A DNA stretch of 23,340 bases from a virus, in the IMG/VR virus record IMGVR_UViG_3300027816_000418, positions 1 to 23,340 of that record. One strand, 5' to 3'. Below the pieces are notes generated by a model that was given only the letters and a program-made list of their open reading frames with translations, was not told where the DNA came from and ran no database searches. The translations under genes and the position numbers were made by a program. Positions 14,974 through 23,130 of the stretch are shown here, in pieces; position 1 is the stretch's first letter; every line of letters begins with the position of its first letter.

Positions 14974-16080
14974 TTAAAAATCAAGTCTTACTCTAATCAA
15001 CAATTCACTATCAAAAGTTTTTTGTGTTGGTTGACTCAATTTTGCAACTGCTACAAGTTCATTATCACTATCATATAAACCAACAGTAGTAATATAAGTC
15101 GTAGGATTATTTACGAAATCACTAATCTTGATCGCACCTCTTGCTAATACTGTACCATTTAAACTATCAGTAGTACCATTTGCAATAAATGTTGGATTGT
15201 TTGTATAATTAAAATCTTGATTCTTTACTCTTACGAAATATTGAGCAGATGGTAAATATTCGGATTTTCTTACTTTAAATGTCTTTGTTGTGCATTTAGT
15301 AATTGCTTGGAACATAGTTCTTTGATTCAATGCGTATGTATTGGTTTGATCAGCAACACTTGCGAATGATCCAGTCAAAGATACACCAACAGAAGAACTA
15401 ATTGCACCTGCATTTAATACAACTGTACCTGTTTTTGGATAAAATAATCCAATGGAATTATATGTAATTACTCCACCACTTGAATATGCAGATGGAACAC
15501 CGTCATTTACACTACCGCTAATGATATTATAAACGTCAAATTGTTTCTTAACTACAGAAGAATCATCGATAAATGTAAATTGACCATTGGCACCACTAAT
15601 ACTAAATTCAATTTGTCCTTCATCTACACGATCTTTATATTTATCAGCGGAGAAATTCAATACTACTATACCAGATCCTGTAACAGATGTAGTTGAATCG
15701 GTGGCTGTAGCTACAGTGTAATTACCTGATTTAAAATTAAAAAATGTATCGTCCGGTGTCAACAATACATTCTTATATTGATTGTAAATTGCTTGTGTTG
15801 GACGAATATATAATGATGTTGCATCGGTAATAGATGAACCAGAACCATAATAATCACCATATGTTATTGAAAAATGTGGTTGGTTTTGGTAATATACATT
15901 GTAATAATACAATCCATTTTGAACATCATATTGGTTTGAACCAGTCAATACCACTTGAGTGGATGATGTTGTAAAAGTTGATTGTGTTACTGCATAATTG
16001 CCGTCAACCCAAAATCCAGAAGAAACTGTATTGATTCTTCCTGCTACTATGTCTGTAGATTCAAAGTTTTTAAAAATCAT
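14974..16080 (-). CDS. Baseplate-type structural protein, paralogue of propeller protein C-terminus (368 aa)
   Basis: The 368-residue protein begins MIFKNFESTDIVAGRINTVS followed by SGFW, an N-terminus I associate with structural proteins of large T4-like phages. The middle is beta-rich and Ser/Gly/Tyr-rich. The C-terminal 100 residues hold RVKNQDFNYTNNPTF and YITTVGLYDSDNELVAVAKL, closing with LLIRVRLDF. The same two blocks frame the C-terminal part of the 771-aa protein, so the two genes share a module. It lies between the 209-aa gene (14-nt gap) and the 207-aa gene (12-nt gap). A role in the baseplate or tail is inferred from this module and from the neighbours. No Shine-Dalgarno sequence; the leader is AATAAAAT. 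Confidence 0.82.
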   Translation of the reverse strand: MIFKNFESTDIVAGRINTVSSGFWVDGNYAVTQSTFTTSSTQVVLTGSNQYDVQNGLYYYNVYYQNQPHFSITYGDYYGSGSSITDATSLYIRPTQAIYNQYKNVLLTPDDTFFNFKSGNYTVATATDSTTSVTGSGIVVLNFSADKYKDRVDEGQIEFSISGANGQFTFIDDSSVVKKQFDVYNIISGSVNDGVPSAYSSGGVITYNSIGLFYPKTGTVVLNAGAISSSVGVSLTGSFASVADQTNTYALNQRTMFQAITKCTTKTFKVRKSEYLPSAQYFVRVKNQDFNYTNNPTFIANGTTDSLNGTVLARGAIKISDFVNNPTTYITTVGLYDSDNELVAVAKLSQPTQKTFDSELLIRVRLDF

Positions 16081-16094
16081 ATTTTATTAAGCGG

Positions 16095-16724
16095 TTAAAC
16101 TGTTATGGTAACTGGAATTGTTAAACTACCACCGCTTTCATTACCAATGATAGTCAATGTTGTAGTTATGGTAGATATCAAAGCGTTATTTGGTACAAAT
16201 TTAAACTTATTACCAACTACTACTTGAGAAGCAGCAGTAACTGCATCACCAGCAAAACTTGGAACAGTAGCACTTGTAGAATTAATACTATTTGTTTCTG
16301 TTACTAATAATGTTCCGGCATTCTTATTACCCAATATAGCAGTATATCCTAGTGTTGTATTATATGTTGGATTGGTACTTGGAGAAATTATAAATTCACT
16401 AGTATTCAATCTATTGGTTATAATACTTGTTTGTGCGATAGAAATTACTGGAATTGCGGTTACTCCAGATGGCAATGTTACCAACTTGTACTTCATTACT
16501 TGTGTTTCATCACTAAATGGTTCCAATACTGGTGTATTTCTTATAGCAATATCATAAAAAGCACTGCCTAGTGGATGTGTTGAATTGTATAAGTTATAGT
16601 CAATTTCATCATCCGCAAGAGCAAATGATGTAATGTTCAAAGAACCATTCTTTGCCAACAATTGTCTACCTTTTTGGGTTAAAATCGCATCAACTGTTAT
16701 AGTTTTGTTATCTAGATATGCCAT
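16095..16724 (-). CDS. Conserved tail/baseplate structural protein (209 aa)
   Basis: The N-terminal 100 residues (MAYLDNKTITVDAILTQKGR, then SFALADDEIDYNLYN and DETQVMKYKLVTLP) form a pattern I recognise from a conserved structural protein next to baseplate genes in large T4-like phages. The rest is a beta-rich, Thr/Val/Ile-rich domain (about 110-209) ending in ITTTLTIIGNESGGSLTIPV, which looks like an Ig-like or similar sandwich; this second assignment is tentative. No catalytic residues are evident. The gene starts after a 46-nt gap that contains an AT palindrome and precedes the 368-aa gene by 14 nt. Start chosen at the only ATG before the conserved N-terminus. Confidence 0.83.
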   Translation of the reverse strand: MAYLDNKTITVDAILTQKGRQLLAKNGSLNITSFALADDEIDYNLYNSTHPLGSAFYDIAIRNTPVLEPFSDETQVMKYKLVTLPSGVTAIPVISIAQTSIITNRLNTSEFIISPSTNPTYNTTLGYTAILGNKNAGTLLVTETNSINSTSATVPSFAGDAVTAASQVVVGNKFKFVPNNALISTITTTLTIIGNESGGSLTIPVTITV

Positions 16725-16735
16725 ATAATATAAGT

Positions 16736-16753
16736 ATATTTATCAATAAATAT
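16736..16753. repeat. AT-only palindrome upstream of the 209-aa gene
   Basis: ATATTTAT and ATAAATAT are perfectly complementary around a CA centre, 12-29 nt before the ATG at 16724. On the coding strand it includes GATAAATA, 7/8 of the T4 late octamer. A wider pairing of ATAATAT with ATATTAT brings the stem right up to the AUG. It may be a promoter or regulatory dyad, or just AT-rich spacer. Confidence 0.35.
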
Positions 16754-16770
16754 TATTCATTAAATTTTTC

Positions 16771-19700
16771 TTATGAACTAATCAATGAATTTTCAGAAAC
16801 TTGTAAATTTATTTGAGTTCTTTCAATTGGTGATGAATTATCACTATTTCCTTCATCATCTACAGTCGTATATATAGTTTGGCTAGATTTTTTATAAAAT
16901 GAGCCTGTTGGTGAATTGACGAAATATTGATTTGTTGAAAATCTTGAAATTCTTCTTTTCATCGAATAATGTCCTATAGGATATGATTCGGTATCAAAAA
17001 TAGAAGAATTATTGTCATATGTAGCAAATAAAGATGCGGAATTGACATTTACATAAGAATATATATTTACAAATTTACTGCTAGAATTTTCTAAACTGGT
17101 ATTTGGATCGATACCAAACAAATATACATTCTTATTATTTCTGTAAATATAATTACTTTCAAATTTATCAAAAAACGATCCACTAACAGAAAATGTGCTT
17201 AATCTCTTATCATAATTCAAACTAGAGAACTGGAATGTTGTGAAGTTATTAGATGTATATGATGATGGATGCATTGATGATGTCAATGAACCATACGTAG
17301 AAGATGTTAATGGAAAGTTTAGTCCATTTTTACTTAAATTAACTTGACTTGTGCTTTTATAATTTCTTTCAAAAGAAGCAGAAAAATTTCTAAGTGGTTG
17401 ATATGAACTACTTAAATCGTAAGCAATAGCACTATCTATTGGTCGGTTTTGATATTTATTTCTTTCCAATAGACTTGGTTCAATCAATATACCGTCAATT
17501 ACTTTACTTCTTGCTGGAAGCAATTGTGTAACTGTTTCAAAGAAAGATCCGTCAAAATAATTCTTATATAGAGTCATGAACTCTTGATATAAGACTTGTT
17601 CGGATAAATTATATTTGTTATAATTGTTTCTTAGTGTTTGTAAACTTTCATAATTGTCAACGAAAATATTGGATGGATTTCCGATTAAATCCATAATATC
17701 ATATTCACCCAAGAAATTTAAAATGTCATCGTCTCTTACTTTAAACGGAGAAATATATACAGCTAATAAATTTGAATCGGTGGTTACTAAATTATTTACA
17801 ACACTGGTTTCATTAGGCATCAATCTAGCTTCAACATTTTGTGTTGCTTTATTAATCTTTACATTCTTGAATTTATTAGGTCCATATTGTCCCAATTTAA
17901 TGTTTTGATTGATTTCAATTTCATCAAATTGATATGGATACAAAGATGCAGATACGGTTAAACAATTTGATTGTGTAGTTGTATTTTGTGCAAAGTTATA
18001 TGCAGAAGCACTATATTGTGAATATAATTTATTTGCATTTCTTACAACAAAGAATGAACTAGTGTACATATTAACTGGATAATCATAACTGTATCTAAAA
18101 TACAAATTATCATATGTCGTACTGTCATTATTTGTTCTATAAGAATCAAAATTCTTACAATGTTCTATAAAAGATTCATCGTCTAATTCATGTTTCCATA
18201 GATTTATTTTGTCTATATTTCCTTGGAATAAATTTCCACCACCCGTATAGTTTCCTACATAAAGCAAACCGAAACTATTGAATGATTCATTGATTCCTTC
18301 GGTACCACTAATAATTGATTTATTATCATCAAATACAATTTCATCATTGTCAACAGATGTAACTCTTAATGAATATTGATATGGTAATTGGCCGCCAGAT
18401 CCCGAATCATAACTTGCAGATAAATTGATTTGTTTAATTAATACATTGAATACATTTCCATTAAACAATGGCAATGAATCTGTTTCAAGATAGTCAGTTG
18501 GTGCTCCAGATGGAGACATATCAAATTTTAATTTTCCAAATGTATCTTTAACTTCCTTTTTGATTGATACATCCCAATTAGTTGTTTTTAACAAATAAAC
18601 TTTGGTATTTTGTGGATAGATATAATCCGAATCAATTCTAAATTTAAATTCTATTGAATTGACATAACTTGATGTGCCAAATACAGGTATTATTATTGCA
18701 TCACCATTTCTGGTATATTTTGTAAAGTAATATTTACTTTGATATGTGTAGGATGAATTATCTTCATCAGAAATCTTATTACCACCATATTCTTTAACAT
18801 TTAATAAACTACGAGGAATTCCATAAATGTTAGATATTGTTCTAATACATTCTTCTGTTCCCTTAGTCTTGTAAATCAATGGAAGTGTCTTTAGAATTCT
18901 ATTCCAAATTATCTTTAATTTATCATAATCAGAATAAGCATTTGAACCCGTCAAGTAATTAGCTTCAATAGATGAATTATCAAATGAACTAATTGGATTC
19001 CATCCAAATTGTTGTAATAAAGTATTGGCAACGGTACTTACATAACTTGATGATAGATTATTTTGAACATATTGTTGTGTTGGAAAATTCTTAATATACA
19101 AGTAAATGTTATCAAAATGATGTCCAATCATTGACAAGAATATCAAATAATCGGTATTATTATCATCCAATAAAATATATTCTGGTGTATTATTTACAAG
19201 ACTATCTCTGTTATTTTTATCAAATTCAATTGCATTTTCAATATAGTCTGGATAATTGTAATTTTGTACATATGCACCATTGACAAATGATGTTGTACTA
19301 CCACTTACTAAAGTGATATTTTGATACAAATATGAATCATATCCGTCAAATGAATTGAAAATTGTATTTAATTGTGATTGATATCCATTTACTTCTTCTG
19401 CATATGATGCGCTAATGAATGGATAGGAAGTTAATAATGTATATGATGACGCACTATTTGCAGCAGAAGCAGATAATGTAGTCAATATAGAATTAATTGA
19501 TGTATTAAGTTGATTAATCGATGTTACTTTATTTAAAAATAACTTAGTTCTTAATTCTGCAGAACTGAATACTATAAAGTTAGAAAAATTTGAATAATCT
19601 ACGTTAAGATTGTTTAATTTCTTATAAAATTCTACATCATTCTTTGTAGTATTATCTAACTTTAAATCATTAGAATTTTGATAATTTACAGGTGAACTCT

Positions 19701-20997
19701 TATAAGAATCAATAGGCACTTTAAAATTTGGTCCAGATATTTTAAAACTTCTTTTAACAACTGGAACATTAATTACAAATTTTTGAATTGTTGGTATCAA
19801 TGATATATTTGAAATCCAACATCTGTCTCTTAATGAAACATCTAATGGTAATTCATTGAACAATTTTACAATAATGTTTGTATTACCATCTTCTTCTACG
19901 AATGTATAATTTAATATTGTATAAAATGTATCATTGCCAAAATTCAATGCATTCTTCAAATATGCATACAATTTTTTATCGTGATAAACTTGAACTGTAT
20001 CAACAACATTTGATATAAAATTTGTGAAAAACAAATCATTGATGAAATTTTCAACTTGTGTTGTCAATTCAATATTACTTGTATAATATGAATTTAGTTG
20101 ACTCAATCTAATTGATATTGACTTTTGAACAATATATTTAAATTGTGTTTTAATCTGTTCAAATGAATAAATTGACTTGTAATATGTATACAACCAATCT
20201 TTAATATAATTTTTAGCACCTTCAAAACTATTTTCTATCAATTGTCCGTTTTGAGAATTAACAAATGGACGATTAAAACCATTGTATGTATCGTCTAAAA
20301 ATGCAAGTATATCTGCATCTGATTTGAATCCAAAATTAGTTCTTAATAGTGTAAAAATTGCTTTATTGTTGTTAATTAATGTATCACTATTTTTATAGAT
20401 TTGATATGAATCTAAAAAGTAATTGAACAGTGGAATGGTGTCTCTGACTAATACTGCTTTTCTAGCAAATGCTTGATATTGAAGATTTACAAGTATGTTT
20501 TCTTCTTTTGTTAAATCTAATTTAAATGAAGGTGTTAATTTTACTTCTCTTCTACTTGGAGAAATTTCTTTAATATAAAGTTGATAATCAGGATTACCGG
20601 CGACATTTCTAATGAAATTATAGCTTGCAACATGGTTACCTGAATTAATATTTGAACCGGAAAAATCTTGAAGTGTACTTAATAATATATTTTTATTAAA
20701 TGCAATCGTATAACTGCTATTGTATTGTTTATAACTGTAATTTAAAGTATTATTATCAACGTCTTTATAAGTTTTATTTAATACAGTATATGTGACAGAA
20801 ACAGGTAAATATTTCCATACGTTAATATTACCTTCGATGTCATACACACTAAATTCAATAATATCTTGTTCCGAATTACCAAAATAGTATTCTTGAAATG
20901 GTACATCGTTAAATGTATCCAAATCATTTTGTAAAAAGTAAGAACCACTATTTAATGATCCACTGTTAGATGATATTGTTGGAAATGGAAATGCCAT
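16771..20997 (-). CDS. Giant tail/baseplate protein with tail-protein-I-like motif and LamG-like domain (1408 aa)
   Basis: The 1408-residue protein starts MAFPFPTISSNSGSLNSGSY. Residues about 1-700 are rich in Asn, Tyr and Ser and have no clear family. Around 705-740 the segment LPLIYKTKGTEECIRTISNI, then YGIPRSLLNVKEYGG, resembles the KGT...YGIP signature I associate with P2 tail protein I-like baseplate proteins. Residues about 778-955 look like a LamG/concanavalin-like jelly roll, closing with the characteristic GNIDKINLWKHELDDE. The C-terminal 450 residues hold AYDLSSSYQPLRNF and many Ser/Asn/Tyr stretches. A role at the baseplate periphery, combining assembly and surface or glycan contact, is inferred. 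It is the largest gene here, 3 nt after the 150-aa gene and 46 nt before the 209-aa gene. No Shine-Dalgarno sequence and no frameshift are seen. Confidence 0.84.
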   Translation of the reverse strand: MAFPFPTISSNSGSLNSGSYFLQNDLDTFNDVPFQEYYFGNSEQDIIEFSVYDIEGNINVWKYLPVSVTYTVLNKTYKDVDNNTLNYSYKQYNSSYTIAFNKNILLSTLQDFSGSNINSGNHVASYNFIRNVAGNPDYQLYIKEISPSRREVKLTPSFKLDLTKEENILVNLQYQAFARKAVLVRDTIPLFNYFLDSYQIYKNSDTLINNNKAIFTLLRTNFGFKSDADILAFLDDTYNGFNRPFVNSQNGQLIENSFEGAKNYIKDWLYTYYKSIYSFEQIKTQFKYIVQKSISIRLSQLNSYYTSNIELTTQVENFINDLFFTNFISNVVDTVQVYHDKKLYAYLKNALNFGNDTFYTILNYTFVEEDGNTNIIVKLFNELPLDVSLRDRCWISNISLIPTIQKFVINVPVVKRSFKISGPNFKVPIDSYKSSPVNYQNSNDLKLDNTTKNDVEFYKKLNNLNVDYSNFSNFIVFSSAELRTKLFLNKVTSINQLNTSINSILTTLSASAANSASSYTLLTSYPFISASYAEEVNGYQSQLNTIFNSFDGYDSYLYQNITLVSGSTTSFVNGAYVQNYNYPDYIENAIEFDKNNRDSLVNNTPEYILLDDNNTDYLIFLSMIGHHFDNIYLYIKNFPTQQYVQNNLSSSYVSTVANTLLQQFGWNPISSFDNSSIEANYLTGSNAYSDYDKLKIIWNRILKTLPLIYKTKGTEECIRTISNIYGIPRSLLNVKEYGGNKISDEDNSSYTYQSKYYFTKYTRNGDAIIIPVFGTSSYVNSIEFKFRIDSDYIYPQNTKVYLLKTTNWDVSIKKEVKDTFGKLKFDMSPSGAPTDYLETDSLPLFNGNVFNVLIKQINLSASYDSGSGGQLPYQYSLRVTSVDNDEIVFDDNKSIISGTEGINESFNSFGLLYVGNYTGGGNLFQGNIDKINLWKHELDDESFIEHCKNFDSYRTNNDSTTYDNLYFRYSYDYPVNMYTSSFFVVRNANKLYSQYSASAYNFAQNTTTQSNCLTVSASLYPYQFDEIEINQNIKLGQYGPNKFKNVKINKATQNVEARLMPNETSVVNNLVTTDSNLLAVYISPFKVRDDDILNFLGEYDIMDLIGNPSNIFVDNYESLQTLRNNYNKYNLSEQVLYQEFMTLYKNYFDGSFFETVTQLLPARSKVIDGILIEPSLLERNKYQNRPIDSAIAYDLSSSYQPLRNFSASFERNYKSTSQVNLSKNGLNFPLTSSTYGSLTSSMHPSSYTSNNFTTFQFSSLNYDKRLSTFSVSGSFFDKFESNYIYRNNKNVYLFGIDPNTSLENSSSKFVNIYSYVNVNSASLFATYDNNSSIFDTESYPIGHYSMKRRISRFSTNQYFVNSPTGSFYKKSSQTIYTTVDDEGNSDNSSPIERTQINLQVSENSLISS

Positions 20998-21000
20998 AAA

Positions 21001-21453
21001 TTATTCATTTTCAGATTTTAAATTAAAAGGAAATTCGTTAGAAAAATCTTCAGGTTTATTTCCTTGCTTTAATTTAATTCTTAATTCTATGATTAAATCT
21101 CTTGCTGCACTTAATTGCGACTTGGATGAATCGGACTGTACTTCGTCAACCAATTGATTTAATTTTTCTTTCAAGTCTTGATTTTCATATAATACTTTAT
21201 TATATTCAGTTAAGAAAGTTTGATCAAATACTTGTTTTTGAATTATAGGTTCTGTTTGTATTTCAGTAATACCTACATCATATAAATTTTCAATTTCATC
21301 TTTTTTATAATTAAAATTTATCAATTCAAATGCAATATATTGTTCATTTGCTTCACTTGAACTAATATATAAATTTACATTACCAAATTCATCAATGTTA
21401 TTAGTGAATTGGCCTGTTAATAAAAAGTCATTGATTTGTGATTTTATACTCAT
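21001..21453 (-). CDS. Small acidic protein with predicted coiled coil (150 aa)
   Basis: The 150-residue protein has a mixed N-terminal half (MSIKSQINDFLLTGQFTNN, then ISSSEANEQYIAFELINF) and a C-terminal helical half. Residues about 85-135 show heptad-like spacing of Leu/Val (LYENQDLKEKLNQLVDEV and AARDLIIELRIKLKQG), so a coiled coil is likely. No known family is recognised. The start overlaps the stop of the DNRLRE-type gene by 4 nt (ATGA), and the stop is 3 nt before the 1408-aa gene, so the three genes are probably translated in a coupled way. It may be a chaperone, linker or small baseplate part for its large neighbours; this is inference. Confidence 0.78.
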   Translation of the reverse strand: MSIKSQINDFLLTGQFTNNIDEFGNVNLYISSSEANEQYIAFELINFNYKKDEIENLYDVGITEIQTEPIIQKQVFDQTFLTEYNKVLYENQDLKEKLNQLVDEVQSDSSKSQLSAARDLIIELRIKLKQGNKPEDFSNEFPFNLKSENE

Positions 21454-23075
21454 CTTGATACTTTAAATATGTTTCCGTTATCAAATATTACGATTTCACC
21501 GTTAATTTCTGTTTTTATTAAAATTCTATAATATCTTTCAACAGGTAAACCAGTTGTATCTAGTCTGAAATAATGAATTGCACCGTCACAACTTAATTTT
21601 GTATAATCATCAAAATCAATTACAAAATTTTCACTTTCATTGTCTTTAATCGCATAATAAGAATCAGAAGGTAATAAACTTGAACTTAAATATTGACTTT
21701 GTTGATATCCTTTAACAAAATTCTTTAATGGTGATTTTTCTCTCGCAAATATGTTTATACGAGGTACACTTCCAAATTTGTATTCTCTACCCACATTCTT
21801 AATAACTACTGTATATGGATTAAATCCTGTTAATGGTATTAAACTACCTGTAGAATATGTGCTGTCATCCCATTGAACATCTAAATATGGTTGATAAATA
21901 GTATTAGTTTCTTTACTGAAGAATCTTATACTAGAATTAACATCATTTGATTGAATTAATTCAAGTGAACTTATTAAAATGAATCCATTGTTAGGAATAC
22001 ATCCACAAATCCAACCTTTAACTATTGGAGTAACATCCATGTAAATATCGGATGTACTATAAGAATATGATTGTGAACATATTAATGAACTGCCGCTCAA
22101 TGAAGATGAACAAAATGATGATATATACTTTGATCCGCTAGAAATATTATAAAATGATGATGATGTGCTAGAAGTTGGTTGTAAATAAGTTGATGGTACA
22201 TTATACAACCATGTAGCTCCTCCATTTTGGAATGATGCAGATCCTAAACTTGATGTTAAAAGATAATCACTGAAATCATAAGTTTCTGTAGATGACGTAG
22301 GTGAATACCACAAACTAGAAGTATTTTGTGTAGTATTATAATACCAACTAGCACCAAAACTACCTAGTCCTTCAGTGTCATATCTTCCTATACCCATATC
22401 CCAACTTTTACTGATTGGATATGCATAAACCTTATAATCTAACGGTACTTCGCTTGTAGAAGATGCCTTTAATTTTAAGAAAAATTTAGATCCATTATTT
22501 ATATCTCCAGTCAAAAGAGAACTTGAAATTGATGTCAAATCAAATTGAATCAAAATTCTACTAAATTCTGGATCGTTAGTAAACGTTGTAGTAGGATTGT
22601 AAACACTCTGTGTTCCTTGTAAAGTTCCATTTATACACCCATAAAAGTTAACTAACGATCCACTAGCAGCAAAAATTGAACCAGTAAAAGATCCTATTAT
22701 ACTACCACTTATACTACCAGTAACTGAACCGTTATAATTAGTTAAACTCGATGTAATCGGAATTCCAGCACCATATGTTCCTGATACATATCCATTATAA
22801 TTTGTTGAAGTAAATTGAGATGATCCACTAATGTATATATTTGATGATTCCGTAGAACCTGATAGGTAACTTCCAGAAATATTTCCTGAATAGTTTAATA
22901 CATCAAATGTAGAATAACTACCAGAAAGACTTGCAGAACTGTAAAAAGTTACATTGGTTACTAATTGATTTTGTGCTTTTAATTCTAAAATTTCGTCAAT
23001 TCCAAAATTTTTATCGGCATAACCAGTTTCGTTAGTTATGAATGTGTCTTGTTTTGGAAATATAAATGTGTGCAT
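21450..23075 (-). CDS. DNRLRE-fold structural protein with Ser/Gly-rich insertion (541 aa)
   Basis: The N-terminus (FPKQDTFITNETGYADKNFG then ILELKA) and the later SRILIQFDLTSISSSLL near residue 170 fit the DNRLRE domain pattern, a beta-sandwich common in secreted adhesins and carbohydrate-active proteins. The matching second half has YMDVTPIVKGWICG with PNNGFILISS near 345. Between the first strand and FDLTSI lies a low-complexity block (about 37-165) of SGS, TGS and NYNG repeats. The C-terminal 120 residues (NVGREYKFGSVPRINIFARE, then VIDFDDYTKLSCDGAIHYF and ERYYRILIK) form a pattern I recognise from T4-like phage structural proteins. A surface-binding tail or baseplate role is inferred. 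It follows a 55-nt gap and overlaps the 150-aa gene by 4 nt. Confidence 0.82.
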   Translation of the reverse strand: MHTFIFPKQDTFITNETGYADKNFGIDEILELKAQNQLVTNVTFYSSASLSGSYSTFDVLNYSGNISGSYLSGSTESSNIYISGSSQFTSTNYNGYVSGTYGAGIPITSSLTNYNGSVTGSISGSIIGSFTGSIFAASGSLVNFYGCINGTLQGTQSVYNPTTTFTNDPEFSRILIQFDLTSISSSLLTGDINNGSKFFLKLKASSTSEVPLDYKVYAYPISKSWDMGIGRYDTEGLGSFGASWYYNTTQNTSSLWYSPTSSTETYDFSDYLLTSSLGSASFQNGGATWLYNVPSTYLQPTSSTSSSFYNISSGSKYISSFCSSSLSGSSLICSQSYSYSTSDIYMDVTPIVKGWICGCIPNNGFILISSLELIQSNDVNSSIRFFSKETNTIYQPYLDVQWDDSTYSTGSLIPLTGFNPYTVVIKNVGREYKFGSVPRINIFAREKSPLKNFVKGYQQSQYLSSSLLPSDSYYAIKDNESENFVIDFDDYTKLSCDGAIHYFRLDTTGLPVERYYRILIKTEINGEIVIFDNGNIFKVSR

Positions 23076-23100
23076 ACTCTATTATATAAATATAAGTATG
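23073..23100 (-). promoter_or_regulatory. Hairpin with the start codon of the DNRLRE gene at its base
   Basis: In the mRNA CAUAC pairs with GUAUG, whose last three bases are the AUG at 23075-23073. Inside, UUAUA pairs with UAUAA around a UUUA loop, leaving a 4-nt bulge on the right side. The layout resembles the stems at the RuvC-like, 98-aa and 1023-aa gene starts. The left arm is in non-coding sequence. Confidence 0.45.
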
Positions 23101-23101
23101 A

Positions 23102-23109
23102 AATTTATA
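23102..23109 (-). promoter_or_regulatory. Candidate late promoter octamer before the DNRLRE gene
   Basis: The coding strand reads TATAAATT, 7/8 of the T4 late -10 octamer, 27-34 nt before the start. Transcription from it would begin near 23090, inside the start-codon hairpin, so such a transcript could not form the outer stem. The single mismatch and AT-rich context make this tentative. Confidence 0.3.
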
Positions 23110-23130
23110 AGACTTTTAATGATAAATTTA

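Noticed and set aside
14948-14988. 6-bp inverted repeat AGACTT / AAGTCT around the start of the 207-aa gene
   Set aside because: A 29-nt spacer and short arms that overlap coding sequence on both sides make chance likely.
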